Assembly (NCBI RefSeq): GCF_027886475.1
Contig: NZ_CP115670.1
Span: forward strand, 1,736,001-1,800,000
DNA from: Corynebacterium sp. SCR221107
GTDB lineage: Bacteria > Actinomycetota > Actinomycetes > Mycobacteriales > Mycobacteriaceae
Direction: 5' to 3'
Length of the DNA stretch: 64,000 bases
In this document: positions 20,059 through 30,203 of the stretch, in pieces
Position numbering within the stretch: the stretch's first letter is position 1
How the letters are laid out: each line of letters opens with the position of its first letter
Program-made: the position numbers and the translations under genes
The notes under the pieces: generated by a model
What the model saw: the letters and a program-made list of their open reading frames with translations, nothing else
Told to the model about the DNA's origin: nothing
Databases searched by the model: none

Positions 20059-21771
20059 TTGACGATTAGCACCCTTGATCTGTTCAGTATCGGTGTGGGC
20101 CCATCCTCATCCCACACGGTAGGTCCCATGCGCGCCGCTTACGATTTCGCCGAGACGCATCATGTGGAAAGCGGCAATCACGTCCATATCCTGCTTCGAG
20201 GCTCGCTGGCAGCCACGGGTATCGGTCACGGCACCGACCGTGCGGCAATTCTCGGATTGGCTGGCTTTGAACCGGAAAGCACAACAGCCAATGACGGGAT
20301 AGCCTTCGGCCACACCGTGCCGGTACGAGGCACCATTAAGGGACCGCGCCGAAGTATTAGCTATTCGATCGAGTTTGATACGGATCCGCATCCCTTTCAT
20401 CCAAACAGCTTGAGCTTCCAGTGCTTCCAATCCGAGCTATGGTTCGATTTCGGTGCACCGCGCAAATCATTGGCTGCCGGGCAATCACAATCCGACCCTG
20501 CAGAGTCCGATCCGAGCAGTCAAACGTCGGAAAGCATGCTTGGGCAACCCAATCCACACGCAACGGTGAAGGAAACGGTGCCAACGACGATTCCGGGTCC
20601 GCAATCCTTAGCAGTGCCTATTCCACAGCAATCGGAGCTTTCCGACGCTGCCAAAGCCGACTCCCACACCGACCCTTCGCCCGCCCAGCATCGCGCCGGA
20701 AAAGGTTTCGTTGACAAAGAGAATGGAAATGGCGCGGTCACTGACGTCTGCACGTATTTCTCCGTCGGCGGAGGATTCGTCTTAAGCGAAGACGAGCTTC
20801 TCACCCGTGCGGCCGATGGCAAGCAATTGGGCTCCGGCGCCTCCACCCGAGGGCGTGAAGGCGAGCTGCCCTACCCTTTTAGCACCGCCGACGAGCTGTT
20901 AGCCCAATGCACCCAGCATTCGCTGAGTATTGCCGAAATCATGGCAGCCAACGAGCTGAGCCTACACGGCGATATGGACAAGGTTAATAATCATCTCGAC
21001 CGAGTGTGGGAAGTCATGCAGGCCTGCATCGACCGCGGTCTGCGCACCCCCGGAGTACTACCCGGTGGTCTGGAGGTTCACCGCCGCGCGCCGCAGCTGT
21101 ACGCACACCTTAAAGACACAGTCGGCGCACAACGGTCAGATCCCCTTTCAGCGATGGAGTGGATCAACCTCTACGCACTGGCGGTCAACGAGGAAAACGC
21201 TGCTGGCGGACAGGTTGTAACCGCACCGACCAACGGCGCCGCCGGTATCGTTCCCGCCGTCCTCGCCTACGCGCATTCCTTCCTTTACGGTCTAGGCCCG
21301 CACGCCCACCGGGAATTCCTCCTCACAGCTGGAGCTGTAGGCATCATTATTAAGGAAAATGCCTCGATTTCCGGTGCCGAAGTTGGCTGTCAGGGAGAGG
21401 TGGGATCCGCTTCAGCCATGGCCGCTGCCGGTTTGTGCCACCTACTTGGCGGGCTTCCCACTCAAGTCGAGCATGCTGCCGAAGTTGCGCTGGAACACAA
21501 TTTGGGCCTCACCTGCGACCCCGTCGGTGGGCTAGTGCAAATTCCCTGCATCGAACGCAACGCTATCGGCGCGGTCAAGTCCATTAACGCCGCCCGCCTG
21601 GCACTGCTGAGCACCGGAAACCATCGCGTGACTCTCGATGATGCGGTCAAGACGATGGCATCGACAGGACGAGATATGCTCTCCAAATACAAGGAAACCG
21701 CAACCGGAGGACTCGCGGTGCAGCTTGGCACCCCACGCGTTGGGCTCCCGGTAAACATCACCGAATGCTAA
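20059..21771 (+). CDS. sdaA: L-serine dehydratase (iron-sulfur) with a ~100-residue insertion
   Basis: This enzyme deaminates L-serine to pyruvate with a [4Fe-4S] cluster. It begins [20 protein letters not shown], the family N-terminus. The TTG at 20059 has AGGAG eight bases upstream, so I reject the earlier ATGs. Three cluster cysteines are present: C444 ([11 protein letters not shown]), C486 (TCDPVGG) and C497 (IPCIERNA). [11 protein letters not shown] and [10 protein letters not shown] are also typical. The length is 570 against about 450 usual. The excess lies at about residues 128-228, between [10 protein letters not shown] and [10 protein letters not shown], and is a Ser/Pro/Gln/Ala-rich stretch with no domain. 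It contains two inverted copies of the dispersed repeat. The frame and active site are intact, so the enzyme may still work. Confidence 0.92.
   Translation: MTISTLDLFSIGVGPSSSHTVGPMRAAYDFAETHHVESGNHVHILLRGSLAATGIGHGTDRAAILGLAGFEPESTTANDGIAFGHTVPVRGTIKGPRRSISYSIEFDTDPHPFHPNSLSFQCFQSELWFDFGAPRKSLAAGQSQSDPAESDPSSQTSESMLGQPNPHATVKETVPTTIPGPQSLAVPIPQQSELSDAAKADSHTDPSPAQHRAGKGFVDKENGNGAVTDVCTYFSVGGGFVLSEDELLTRAADGKQLGSGASTRGREGELPYPFSTADELLAQCTQHSLSIAEIMAANELSLHGDMDKVNNHLDRVWEVMQACIDRGLRTPGVLPGGLEVHRRAPQLYAHLKDTVGAQRSDPLSAMEWINLYALAVNEENAAGGQVVTAPTNGAAGIVPAVLAYAHSFLYGLGPHAHREFLLTAGAVGIIIKENASISGAEVGCQGEVGSASAMAAAGLCHLLGGLPTQVEHAAEVALEHNLGLTCDPVGGLVQIPCIERNAIGAVKSINAARLALLSTGNHRVTLDDAVKTMASTGRDMLSKYKETATGGLAVQLGTPRVGLPVNITEC
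20525..20535 (-). repeat. Dispersed repeat GCTTTCCGACG, exact copy in sdaA insertion
   Basis: It reads CGTCGGAAAGC on the plus strand and encodes part of QTSESM. It lies 101 bases from, and is inverted relative to, the copy at 20637-20647. Confidence 0.6.
20637..20647 (+). repeat. Dispersed repeat GCTTTCCGACG, exact copy in sdaA insertion
   Basis: It encodes part of SELSDAA. Together with 20525-20535 it forms an inverted pair lying wholly inside the extra segment of the gene. Confidence 0.6.
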
Positions 21772-22002
21772 AAGTCGCACGCCGAAGGCGTGAGGCTTCC
21801 GTGGTAACGAAGAGCTTCTTCGGCAAGGCGCTTCATAACCATGATGTTCGCCGGTTCAACCCACGATGGAACTCGTAGTTATTTTGGAGGCAAATGTAAT
21901 AAAGCAAGGTTGGAAGCGAATACAATTACGGAAACTCAATCTATAAGGTTTCAACCTTGAATACCGAACCCGTGGAGCACCTTGATTCCAACCTCACCCA
22001 CC

Positions 22003-22383
22003 ATGAATAAGCGTGCCATCATCGCAGCGGTTGCCTTGCTGATAGCTGCATCATCAACGACCGCTACGGCACACGCCACTTCCCACGCCGGCACTCACGC
22101 AGCAGTAGCCGAAATCATAAGCGAAAACGCACCCGTTGAGGAGGTCGAAGGACCGGTTCATATTCTGGCTGGCCCTGCAACCAAATTAGACACGCTGGGA
22201 ACAGCCATCATCAACGGCTCCGCCGCCCATGCGCAAGGCCCACTGGACGTCATCACCACGGTTTTTAGTTTGCCCATGTGGATAATCCTTACCCTCGCCT
22301 TTACCATCCAGTCCTTTTTCACCCAAGGGTGCAACTGGATTGATTCTCGAGGCTGCGCGCCAAGCTGGGAGTGGAAGCAGTAG
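22003..22383 (+). CDS. Small exported protein of unknown function
   Basis: I do not recognise this 126-residue protein. It starts with a clear signal peptide (MNKRAIIAAVALLIAASSTT, ending near ATAHA). A polar region with several His and Glu residues follows, then one long hydrophobic segment (MWIILTLAFTIQSFF). It ends in a short tail with two cysteines (GCNWIDSRGC). This suggests an envelope protein anchored by its C-terminal helix, possibly with a disulfide loop. A TTG at 21982 with GGAG four bases upstream is an alternative start. It stands alone between sdaA and hisS and converges on hisS across a perfect inverted repeat. Confidence 0.6.
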   Translation: MNKRAIIAAVALLIAASSTTATAHATSHAGTHAAVAEIISENAPVEEVEGPVHILAGPATKLDTLGTAIINGSAAHAQGPLDVITTVFSLPMWIILTLAFTIQSFFTQGCNWIDSRGCAPSWEWKQ

Positions 22384-22420
22384 CTACGACCGTATTGTGG
22401 TATCCCTTTCATAGACGAAT

Positions 22421-22458
22421 CCCCCTTTCCCACGTCCTTGATGACGTGGGAAAGGGGG
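22421..22458. terminator. Perfect 16-bp inverted repeat between convergent genes
   Basis: CCCCCTTTCCCACGTC (22421-22436) and GACGTGGGAAAGGGGG (22443-22458) form a perfect stem with a six-base loop, between the small exported protein (plus) and hisS (minus). Neither side has a proper T-run, so it may act as an RNA-stabilising or bidirectional structure rather than a classic terminator. Confidence 0.6.
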
Positions 22459-22512
22459 ATAAAATGCCAAAACCCACTCTCACCTTGAGGCAGGATTCTC
22501 AGGGCTTTTGTC

Positions 22513-23793
22513 TTATAGTCGTCCTGCAAGGTAGGTAACAACCTCGTTGAGGGCGATCTCAGTTTGCTCGTGAGCTCCAAGATCCTTCACCGCTACGGTG
22601 CCGTCTTCAAGCTCTCGATCGCCAAGCACGAGGGCGAAGCGCGCGCCAGCCTTGTCGGCGCCCTTCATCGCGCCTTTGAGGCCACGGTCTCCGAAGGCCA
22701 TGTCTGCCTTGATACCGGCGGCACGCAAGGAGTCAACGATCTTGACCATTTCACGCTTGGCATCGCCGCCAATCGGAACGCCGTAGACGTGGACGCGGGC
22801 ACCGTCGGTAACCGCCTTCTTCTCCGCCTCCAGCGCCAAGAGGCAGCGATCCACGCCTAGGGCGTAGCCGATGCCAGAAAGGTCTTGTCCACCCAATTGT
22901 GCCATCAGCCCGTCGTAGCGCCCGCCACCACCGATGCCGGACTGAGCGCCGAGCCCGTCGTGGACGAACTCAAATGTGGTCTTGGTGTAGTAGTCCAAGC
23001 CACGCACCATACGCGGATTTACCTCGTAGGCCACGCCCAAATCATCCAAAAGGCCGAGGACCGTGTCAAAGTGTTCGCGTGAGGCATCATTGAGGTGATC
23101 CATCATCAATGGCGCATCAGCGGTCATTTCTTTGACCTCTGGCCGTTTGTCATCAAGCACACGCAAGGGATTAATCTCGGCGCGGTGACGAGTTTCCTCA
23201 TCCAGGGGAAGCTTGAACAAAAACTCCTGCAGCTTTTCGCGGTAGGCCGGGCGGCACTCATTGTCGCCCAGACTGGTCAGCTCCAATCGGTAACCAGTCA
23301 AGCCGATGGCCTTGAGGCTGCGATCTGCAAGTGCAATGACCTCGGCGTCTAGCGCAGGATCATCAACGCCGATGGCTTCCACGCCAACTTGCTGAAGCTG
23401 GCGATAGCGGCCTGCCTGAGGGCGTTCGTATCGGAAGAATGGTCCATAGTAATTGAGCTTGACCGGAAGTTGGCCGCGGTCGAGGTTGTGCTCGATCACT
23501 GCACGCATCACGCCCGCTGTTCCCTCTGGACGAAGAGTCACCGAACGGCCACCGCGGTCGGCAAAGGTGTACATCTCCTTGGTCACCACGTCGGTGGACT
23601 CACCGACGCCACGGGCGAATAAGCTGGTGTCCTCGAAAATCGGAAGCTCAATGTGCTCGTACCCAGCAAGGTGAGCCTGGTGGGCAAACATGTCGCGTAC
23701 AGCGAGGAATTCTGGCGATGCTGGTGGCAGGTACTCCGGCACGCCCTTGGGTGCCGTAATCGTTGAAAGCTTCTTCTTCTCAGTCACGGTCAT
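22513..23793 (-). CDS. hisS: Histidyl-tRNA synthetase
   Basis: This class II synthetase charges tRNA-His. The sequence shows the N-terminal [11 protein letters not shown], motif 2 ([15 protein letters not shown], then [19 protein letters not shown]), the His-specific [14 protein letters not shown] with [11 protein letters not shown], and a C-terminal anticodon-binding domain ([10 protein letters not shown] to the end). The 426-residue length is normal. The start lies five bases after the stop of the metallo-hydrolase gene, so the two are almost certainly co-transcribed. Confidence 0.96.
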   Translation of the reverse strand: MTVTEKKKLSTITAPKGVPEYLPPASPEFLAVRDMFAHQAHLAGYEHIELPIFEDTSLFARGVGESTDVVTKEMYTFADRGGRSVTLRPEGTAGVMRAVIEHNLDRGQLPVKLNYYGPFFRYERPQAGRYRQLQQVGVEAIGVDDPALDAEVIALADRSLKAIGLTGYRLELTSLGDNECRPAYREKLQEFLFKLPLDEETRHRAEINPLRVLDDKRPEVKEMTADAPLMMDHLNDASREHFDTVLGLLDDLGVAYEVNPRMVRGLDYYTKTTFEFVHDGLGAQSGIGGGGRYDGLMAQLGGQDLSGIGYALGVDRCLLALEAEKKAVTDGARVHVYGVPIGGDAKREMVKIVDSLRAAGIKADMAFGDRGLKGAMKGADKAGARFALVLGDRELEDGTVAVKDLGAHEQTEIALNEVVTYLAGRL

Positions 23794-23798
23794 ATAGC

Positions 23799-24449
23799 TT
23801 AGCTCTTTAAGTTGAGCAGAAACGGATTAGTCATGCGTTCAGCACGAATCGTGGTGATTTCTCCGTGTCCGGGCAGAACCTGAAGGCTGTCATCGAGCTG
23901 AAGGATTACCTCACGCAAGGATCGCACCATATCCGATGGATTAGATTGGGGCAGGTCCGTGCGCCCAATGGACCCTTTGAAGAGTACGTCGCCGCTGAAG
24001 CAGATTCCCTCGCCGTAGAAGACGACCGAACCTGGCGAATGCCCTGGCGTGTGTCGAACCAGGAATTCACTGCCGGCGATAGCGATGCTTTCCCCATCGT
24101 TGAGATAGCGCACATCCTTGATCGGGGTCATATGGGCTGCGTCGAAAAGACGCTTCGCTTCCTCTGAGACCCCATCGCCGTTGTCCAACATGAATTCGTC
24201 CGCAGTGTGGATGTAGACCGGTACACGGAAACGCGCGGCAAGCGTTCCTGCATCACGGGTGTGGTCGATGTGACCATGGGTGAGAATGATCTGTTCAAGC
24301 ACCTGGCCATGTTCTTCCAGATACGCCACCAATTTATCGGCCGTATGCATTCCTGGGTCGATGACTGTGACCTGCGTAGCCTCCACAGCATCGTAGGCGA
24401 TATAGCAATTTGTTTGATAAGGGCCGCTAGCGAAGCCACGTACTTCCAT
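23799..24449 (-). CDS. Metallo-beta-lactamase-fold hydrolase (glyoxalase II-like)
   Basis: The 216-residue protein has the binuclear metal motif THGHIDH (H58, H60, D62, H63). Further ligands lie in [18 protein letters not shown] (bridging Asp) and LPGHGEIT. It matches the short, hydroxyacylglutathione hydrolase-like group. Corynebacteria lack glutathione and use mycothiol, so the true thioester substrate is uncertain. It begins [17 protein letters not shown], typical for the family. It precedes hisS by five bases, an arrangement I recall from other corynebacteria. Confidence 0.88.
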   Translation of the reverse strand: MEVRGFASGPYQTNCYIAYDAVEATQVTVIDPGMHTADKLVAYLEEHGQVLEQIILTHGHIDHTRDAGTLAARFRVPVYIHTADEFMLDNGDGVSEEAKRLFDAAHMTPIKDVRYLNDGESIAIAGSEFLVRHTPGHSPGSVVFYGEGICFSGDVLFKGSIGRTDLPQSNPSDMVRSLREVILQLDDSLQVLPGHGEITTIRAERMTNPFLLNLKS

Positions 24450-24912
24450 ATTTAGTCTTTCTTCCAGACATTTCTGCTAGGTCAATTCACGTGCACGAAA
24501 TAAGGCGGGCGCCACGTCGTGTTCGGAGTCGCACCTTTGCGGGCAAGCAATGAAAGCGCCGGACTCCACGACGAACGCTACCCCGTTATCACCTGTCATC
24601 ATGAACGGAACTTGGAGACAATGGTGCGCTGTAGACGTCGGCAAGCGCAAAGAAGGCACAGTTGTGAATTTTTTTGGGATCTACGATCTGGCACGAAGCG
24701 TGACATTGACGGCTCCCGTCACGACCGACCCCAGATCCACCCGACATCAAACTCAACACCCGAGCGGCACATGAGCATACTCTGCCATCCACCAAGCTGT
24801 GGTCATTCCGAGCTACAAGCAGCGGCATTTACACCCGCCCCACCGACAGCCGGCAATGTTGTACAAGCGGGCAATCGGCCATCTCATGCGCCAAGTATAT
24901 GGAATGACTTTT
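24450..24912 (-). other. Gene-free region between tpx and the metallo-hydrolase
   Basis: I find no credible coding frame in these 463 bases. They contain a variant copy of the dispersed repeat at 24636-24646 and must hold the promoter of the metallo-hydrolase-hisS operon. Confidence 0.4.
24636..24646 (-). repeat. Dispersed repeat GCTTnCCGACG, variant copy
   Basis: It reads CGTCGGCAAGC on the plus strand, one change from the core, in GACGTCGGCAAGCGCAAAG context, 187 bases upstream of the metallo-hydrolase start. Confidence 0.45.
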
Positions 24913-25407
24913 TTAAAGCGCAGCTAATGCGGATGCGTAATCAGGTTCAGTGGTAATTTCGTCGACCAGCTGGACGTGGGTAATAACGCCATTTTCATCA
25001 GCAACGATCACTGCTCGGGCCAACAGCCCCTTCAACGGAGAACCTTCCAAAGTCAGTCCACAATCCGCCCCGAAGGAGGAACGGAAGGCCGAAGCGGTGA
25101 CCACGTTCTCTAGCCCCTCAGCACCGCAGAATCGCGCCTGCGCGAAGGGAAGATCGTTGGACACGCACAAAACTGTGGTGTTCTCGAGACCGGCGGCATC
25201 CTCATTGAAATGGCGCACCGAGGCAGCACAAACGCCAGTGTCGATGGACGGGAAAATATTGATCACCAGCTTCTTGCCCGCGAAAGAGGCATTGTTTAAC
25301 ACGCCAAGATCTGCACCGACGAGATCGAACTCCGGCAGCCTATCGCCGACTGCGGGCAACGTGCCAGAAGTAGAAACGGATTCACCTTTGAAATGAGTTG
25401 TAGCCAT
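24913..25407 (-). CDS. tpx: Thiol peroxidase Tpx (atypical 2-Cys peroxiredoxin)
   Basis: This enzyme reduces peroxides at a reactive cysteine and is recycled by thioredoxin. The peroxidatic cysteine is C60 in [17 protein letters not shown] and the resolving cysteine is C94 in [12 protein letters not shown], the exact family spacing. The 164-residue length is normal, and the N-terminus [19 protein letters not shown] is typical. It is a single gene with no obvious partners. The cyclophilin gene is divergent on the other side. Confidence 0.95.
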   Translation of the reverse strand: MATTHFKGESVSTSGTLPAVGDRLPEFDLVGADLGVLNNASFAGKKLVINIFPSIDTGVCAASVRHFNEDAAGLENTTVLCVSNDLPFAQARFCGAEGLENVVTASAFRSSFGADCGLTLEGSPLKGLLARAVIVADENGVITHVQLVDEITTEPDYASALAAL

Positions 25408-25784
25408 GCCTCACAGCATAAAGACATTGACGTCTCCGCGCTAGGATTTTTCCGCTCAGTGCTCTAATCGTAAATTTCCTCGCCCCATTGCAAGACCTCA
25501 TATTGATGCTCGAACCGTCGAAAATTTCCGTTGCGGAAGCACCTCACACCAGCCCTCAGCGGTCAGAAAAGTATCCTCTGTTGCCTTGGCCGAGAGAAAC
25601 AAGCCCACACATTTGCCAACGTCCACAGCGGTACCGCTTTTCCCTTACCCTAACCCCACTCGATTCATCAAATTCCTACAAAGCTGAGGTGCGCGGGTAA
25701 ACTCTTGGAACGAGTCTGCCAAGGAAGCAGAATTCGACTTCTGGGTATCGAACGCAAACTACGAGCTATGAGGAATAAATCAAG
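25408..25784. other. Intergenic region between divergent tpx and cyclophilin genes
   Basis: These 377 bases lie between two outward-facing genes and should contain both promoters. I see no further gene, no strong hairpin and no exact copy of the dispersed repeat. Confidence 0.35.
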
Positions 25785-26621
25785 GTGAGCACCAACAAGG
25801 AACGGCGTCAACAGTCCATGCGCGCGCTGGAAAAGGAAATCAAGGCCCGCGACCGTGCGGAAAAGACGAAGCCGCTCGGCGTCGCCGCCTCCGCTGCACT
25901 GGTCATAGCATTGATCGTCGGTGGCATCTTCTACCTCAATAAGCAAGATGACTCGGCAGTAGAGAACACCGCCTCCTCCTCCACTACAGCTGCAGCGGAC
26001 TACCAACCGCTGAGCAAGACCCGAGCCACGGCGCTGGCAGACACCGTGACCTGTGAATACACTGCAACCGGCGAGGCCTCCAAGCAGGTCGATACACCGC
26101 CGACTGAAAATATCTCCACCAAGGGCACCGTGAAGGTCACTCTTGAGACCAACAAGGGTGACATCGCCATGGACCTTGACCGCTCCGTAGCGCCTTGCAC
26201 GGTTAACGCAATCGAATCGATGGCCAAGGCTGGCTACTACGACGACACTGTATGCCATCGCCTGACCACCCAGGGTATTTACGTCCTTCAGTGTGGCGAT
26301 CCTTCCGGAACCGGTTCTGGTGGCCCTGGCTTCCAATTCGCAAACGAATACCCAACCGATGAGGCAACTGATACCTCCACCCCTGTGATCTATGAGCGCG
26401 GCACGATTGCCATGGCAAATGCCGGCGCCGACACCAACGGTTCTCAGTTCTTCCTCAACTACGAAGACTCGCCACTGCCCCCTTCCTACACCTACTTCGG
26501 CACCATTGAAGACTCCGGTCTGGAAGTTCTCGACGCAATTGCAGCCACCGGCGTCGAGGGCGGCGCAAGCGATGGCACACCGGCGGAAGAGGTACGCATC
26601 ACCAAGGCGGTCGTTGCCTAG
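25785..26621 (+). CDS. Membrane-anchored cyclophilin-type peptidyl-prolyl isomerase
   Basis: This is a prolyl cis-trans isomerase for exported proteins. A basic N-terminal region (residues 1-30) is followed by one membrane helix (GVAASAALVIALIVGGIFYL) and a Ser/Thr/Ala linker. The cyclophilin domain (about residue 105 onwards) contains YYDDTVCHRL, NEYPTDEA, GTIAMANAGADTNGSQFFLN and YTYFGTIEDSGLEVLDAI. The family FHR arginine position appears as CHRL. The GTG start at 25785 has AGGA about ten bases upstream. A strong terminator follows. It is probably a single-gene unit. Confidence 0.92.
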   Translation: MSTNKERRQQSMRALEKEIKARDRAEKTKPLGVAASAALVIALIVGGIFYLNKQDDSAVENTASSSTTAAADYQPLSKTRATALADTVTCEYTATGEASKQVDTPPTENISTKGTVKVTLETNKGDIAMDLDRSVAPCTVNAIESMAKAGYYDDTVCHRLTTQGIYVLQCGDPSGTGSGGPGFQFANEYPTDEATDTSTPVIYERGTIAMANAGADTNGSQFFLNYEDSPLPPSYTYFGTIEDSGLEVLDAIAATGVEGGASDGTPAEEVRITKAVVA

Positions 26622-26643
26622 GTCAAGTTAGCCACATCGACGG

Positions 26644-26682
26644 CTGGGTCTCCACGGAAACTCACGTGGGGACCCAGTTTTT
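26644..26682 (+). terminator. Intrinsic terminator of the cyclophilin gene
   Basis: CTGGGTCTCCACG (26644-26656) pairs with CGTGGGGACCCAG (26665-26677), with one mismatch, and is followed by TTTTTATT. Bases 26683-26950 beyond it hold nothing I recognise. Confidence 0.9.
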
Positions 26683-26952
26683 ATTCGCAACGGTATTCCT
26701 ATCGCATTTCTTGATCTGCGTGTCAAACTCCAAGAAAAGCATTGAGCACGACGACATCCACCTGGCCCCCGCGACCACAATGCTGTTCCGTTCTCCGTGG
26801 CTAGAGAGTCGATGAACTGCACGAAGCGAGCACCGCTTGGCAATCACGGCCACGATACCTCATAACAGGTCCCCGGATTGGGGCGAAGGTCAACCACTTG
26901 CATCACTCTAGTAAACATCCGTTCCTAAGAATTGGCTTTATTTTTAATATGC

Positions 26953-26981
26953 TTGCCCGAGTGTGGACGGTAGGTTAGTAT
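26953..26981 (+). promoter_or_regulatory. Sigma70-type promoter of the small secreted protein gene
   Basis: TTGCCC (26953-26958) and TAGTAT (26976-26981) are 17 bases apart, upstream of the gene at 27025. The -10 box overlaps a sequence (26970-26988) that agrees with about 13 of 19 positions of the DtxR/IdeR consensus, mostly in its left half (TAGGTTAG). Iron control is therefore possible but weakly supported. Confidence 0.45.
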
Positions 26982-27024
26982 GACGGAAGACCTCACATCC
27001 TTTTATTTCCGAAGGGCTAATTTC

Positions 27025-27360
27025 ATGAAGATGTTTTCTCGTAAGTCTCTCGTCGCTGTCGCTACCGCTGTGGCCGTAGCCACCGGCTCCATGGCTGCTC
27101 CGGCGATGGCAGAAGACACCGCCTCGGCTATCACCACCCATGATGACACCGACCAGAATGACACCGACCAGAATTCGGGCTCCGAGGATCCCGCAAAGTC
27201 CAACTCTATCGTCTCCAAGATTTTTTCCGGTTCCTCCGATGAAAATGGCAAGCTCGACACCGAGCAAATCACCGCTTGGATCGGAGTGATCACCACCGTT
27301 GTAACCACCCTGTCTGCACTTATTACTCTGGTGACCAAGTTCCAGAACCTCGCCAAGTAA
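27025..27360 (+). CDS. Small secreted protein with C-terminal hydrophobic helix
   Basis: I do not recognise this 111-residue protein. A signal peptide (MKMFSRKSLVAVATAVAVAT, cleavage probably after PAMA) leads to a very acidic, flexible stretch with a tandem DTDQN repeat. A C-terminal 30-residue hydrophobic or amphipathic helix (TAWIGVITTVVTTLSALITL) follows and ends in FQNLAK. The ATG at 27025 has AAGGG eight bases upstream. An earlier ATG at 26980 overlaps the proposed -10 box and can be excluded. The gene has its own promoter and a very strong terminator, so it is likely well expressed. Size and shape recall small corynebacterial envelope or channel-forming proteins, but that is only analogy. 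Confidence 0.65.
   Translation: MKMFSRKSLVAVATAVAVATGSMAAPAMAEDTASAITTHDDTDQNDTDQNSGSEDPAKSNSIVSKIFSGSSDENGKLDTEQITAWIGVITTVVTTLSALITLVTKFQNLAK
27145..27174 (+). repeat. Two tandem copies of a 15-bp unit
   Basis: GACACCGACCAGAAT occurs twice in tandem inside the small secreted protein gene and encodes the repeated DTDQN of the acidic linker. A slip here would change linker length in five-residue steps. Confidence 0.8.
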
Positions 27361-27379
27361 GTAATTTTTCAATAAGTCA

Positions 27380-27425
27380 ATCATCAGGCCCGCGAGCGTT
27401 GACGCTTGCGGGCCTGATGATTTTT
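27380..27425 (+). terminator. Strong intrinsic terminator
   Basis: ATCATCAGGCCCGC (27380-27393) pairs perfectly with GCGGGCCTGATGAT (27408-27421), with an extra AGCG/CGCT pairing inside and a T-run after it. It ends the small secreted protein transcript and faces the rel gene. Confidence 0.92.
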
Positions 27426-27606
27426 GGGAGTGAGGATTCAGGAGTCAAGGTGGCGGTCTCAGCAGACCCCGTGGAAAGGCCGCATCCACTACTAAGCTGT
27501 GCCGGCTATTGACACTACGTAGGCCCCTTTCGCCTGCGATGCACATAGGCAACCAGCTAGAAACTGGTCTCCAACCCACCCGGTGGGCTCGAGACGCAGC
27601 CATTTC

Positions 27607-29883
27607 TTAACCGCCAGCCGTTACTCGGTAGACATCGAACACGCCCTCGGTGTTTCGAAGCTGGGTCATCAACGAACCAAGCTGCTTTGTATCGGAGACG
27701 CTAAAGGTAAATCGGACGATGGCCACATGATCCTCAGCCGCATGGGAGCTCATCGATACAACGGAAACCTTTTGCTCATTGATCACACGGGTAAGCTCCA
27801 TGAGCAAACCATTGCGATCAAGGGCCTCAAGCTGCAAGGTGGCAGCGAATACCGAGCCACCCTCGGCGGCCCACGAGACCTGGATCAATCGCTCCGGTTC
27901 GTCGCGTAGTTTTTCGGCGTTGGTGCAGTCAGTGCGGTGCACCGAAACGCCACCGCCACGGGTGACAAAGCCAAAGATCTCATCCCCGGGCACTGGCATG
28001 CAGCATTTGGCCAGCTTCGCCATGACATCGGGGCTACCTTCGACGAGGATGCCATTTTCGTCAGACACCGCCTGCTTGGAGCTGACCAGCTCGGAAAATG
28101 GCGTGCGAGAGACTAGGGTATCTTCGGCTTCGTCGGCATCACCGAAGCGGGCCATGAGCCTGTTGGCCACGTGCGCGGCAGAGACGTTGCCCGATCCGAT
28201 GGCCGTGTACAGCGCGTCCACGTCAGGGTAATGCAGCTCGGTCGCTACCTGTTTCATGGACTGTGCGGTAAACAGCCGGTGCATGGGAAGGCCACCGCGT
28301 TGAACTTCAGCGGCCAAAGCGTCACGCCCAGCTTCAAGGTATTCTTCGCGACGCTCTTTCGCGAACCACTGGCGAATCTTCGCCTTGGCGCGAGGAGAGA
28401 CTACGAACTCTTGCCAGTCTCTACTGGGACCTGAGTTCGGGTCCTTGCTGGTGAAAATCTCAACGCGATCACCGGACTTCAGCTTGGATTCCAACGCGAC
28501 CAATTTGCCGTTGATTTTCGCACCGATGCATCGGTGACCGACTTCCGTGTGCACCGCGTAGGCAAAATCGACAGGGGTCGAATCTACCGGCAGGTTGACC
28601 ACGTCGCCCTTGGGAGTGAAGACGAAGATTTGCTTGCTGGTGAGGTCATATCGCAGGCTGTCGAGGAATTCGTTGGGGTCGGCTGCTTCCTTTTGCCAGT
28701 CGAGCAATTGCCGCATCCACGCCATCTGGTCAATCTCGGCCTGCTCACCGGAATGACTACCCTTGGACTCCTTGTAGCGCCAGTGTGCAGCGATACCAAA
28801 CTCGGCGTTGTAATGCATCTCGTGGGTGCGGACCTGCACTTCCAGCGGTTTTCCACCGTCGGCCATGACGGTGGTGTGTAGGGATTGGTACACACCAAAC
28901 TTTGGACTAGAAATATAGTCTTTAAATCGGCCAGGCATGGCGGCGAACAAAGAGTGTACGACACCGATTGCCGCGTAGCAATTGTTCACCGAGTCGACGA
29001 GAACGCGGATGCCCACGAGATCAAAGATCTCTTCGAAGTCTTTGCCCCGCACGATCATCTTCTGATAGATCGACCAATAGTGCTTCGGCCGCCCCATGAC
29101 TTCTGCCTCGATATGGTTTTCCTTCAGCGCGGCCTGAAGCTGACCGATGATCTCTTTAAGGTAGCGGTCGCGGGATGGGGCTCGATCGGCGACCAGGCGA
29201 ACGACCTCCTGGTACTTTTTGGGATAAAGAATGGCAAATGAGAGGTCCTCCAGCTCCCATTTGATGCTCGCCATTCCAAGGCGGTGAGCCAATGGCGCAA
29301 TGACTTCCAAAGTTTGGCGCGCCTTCTTCGCTTGCTTTTCCGGGGGAAGGAATCGCATGGTGCGCATGTTGTGCAGGCGGTCGGCCACCTTGATAACTAG
29401 CACGCGGGGATCCTGGCTCATCGCCACGATCATCTTGCGGATGGTTTCGGCTTCCGCTGCGGCACCCAAGGCAACCTTGTCCAGCTTGGTCACGCCGTCG
29501 ACGAGCCTGGCAACCTCCTCGCCGAAATCACGGCTGAGGTCTTCTAGGGAGTAGTCGGTGTCTTCGACGGTGTCATGAAGGAGAGCCGCTACGAGAGTGG
29601 TGGTATCCATACCAATCTCAGCGGCAATCGTGGCCACGGCGAGCGGATGGGTGATGTAAGGGTCGCCGGACTTGCGATAGACCCCTTCGTGGAGTCGTTC
29701 GGCCGTACTATAAGCACGTTCCAAAAGTGCCGCGTCGGCCTTCGGGTGGAATTCTTTGTGGATACTCAGCAGCGGCTCAAGGACGGGGTTGACCTTGACT
29801 CGATTTCCCGTCAGACTGCGAGCGAGGCGGGCGGACATACTGCGCATTGAGCTTTGTTGCTTGACGGGTTTGTTTGTCGTCAT
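27607..29883 (-). CDS. rel: Bifunctional (p)ppGpp synthetase/hydrolase Rel
   Basis: This enzyme makes and degrades (p)ppGpp in the stringent response and binds ribosomes. The N-terminal HD hydrolase domain shows [11 protein letters not shown] and [11 protein letters not shown] (about residues 79-110). The synthetase domain shows [21 protein letters not shown] and [15 protein letters not shown] domain ([11 protein letters not shown]), a helical region and a C-terminal ACT domain follow. About 758 residues is the normal bifunctional length. I use the second ATG (29883), which sits six bases after GGGAG. The order rel-apt-dciAE-like-secF-secD matches what is described for C. glutamicum. Confidence 0.96.
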   Translation of the reverse strand: MTTNKPVKQQSSMRSMSARLARSLTGNRVKVNPVLEPLLSIHKEFHPKADAALLERAYSTAERLHEGVYRKSGDPYITHPLAVATIAAEIGMDTTTLVAALLHDTVEDTDYSLEDLSRDFGEEVARLVDGVTKLDKVALGAAAEAETIRKMIVAMSQDPRVLVIKVADRLHNMRTMRFLPPEKQAKKARQTLEVIAPLAHRLGMASIKWELEDLSFAILYPKKYQEVVRLVADRAPSRDRYLKEIIGQLQAALKENHIEAEVMGRPKHYWSIYQKMIVRGKDFEEIFDLVGIRVLVDSVNNCYAAIGVVHSLFAAMPGRFKDYISSPKFGVYQSLHTTVMADGGKPLEVQVRTHEMHYNAEFGIAAHWRYKESKGSHSGEQAEIDQMAWMRQLLDWQKEAADPNEFLDSLRYDLTSKQIFVFTPKGDVVNLPVDSTPVDFAYAVHTEVGHRCIGAKINGKLVALESKLKSGDRVEIFTSKDPNSGPSRDWQEFVVSPRAKAKIRQWFAKERREEYLEAGRDALAAEVQRGGLPMHRLFTAQSMKQVATELHYPDVDALYTAIGSGNVSAAHVANRLMARFGDADEAEDTLVSRTPFSELVSSKQAVSDENGILVEGSPDVMAKLAKCCMPVPGDEIFGFVTRGGGVSVHRTDCTNAEKLRDEPERLIQVSWAAEGGSVFAATLQLEALDRNGLLMELTRVINEQKVSVVSMSSHAAEDHVAIVRFTFSVSDTKQLGSLMTQLRNTEGVFDVYRVTAGG

Positions 29884-30203
29884 CATGTGCTCCCTCGGTG
29901 GCAGAAGTTGCCTGCGTAATTAAAGCAATTGTGGTGGCTTTGCTCCCCCAGCTTTCACCTCCGCGGCTGGGAAAGTCACGGCACGGGCTTAGGCTAAACG
30001 GGTCGGTTGCAGCGCCACCACACATTGGTTGAAATCTGTATTCTCATTTTAGCCATGGCACCACGTTCATTTGCGTATTCGGCCTAAAGGTCTGTGGGTA
30101 GCACTCTACTTGCGCTTTTGTGCTAGCCGACGTCCACGGTCGCCACAGCGCTCACGCTATGTGCTTATCCAGAATCCATTTCTTGGACGTTGGAGGGAAA
30201 TGA
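29884..30203 (-). other. Intergenic region between apt and rel
   Basis: These 320 bases hold no gene. They contain a degenerate copy of the dispersed repeat (30122-30132) and probably a rel promoter. Confidence 0.35.
30122..30132 (+). repeat. Dispersed repeat, degenerate copy
   Basis: GCTAGCCGACG differs from the core at two positions, but the flanks (TTGTG before, TCCACGG after) resemble those of the copies at 5331 and 44659. It is less certain than the exact copies. Confidence 0.3.
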
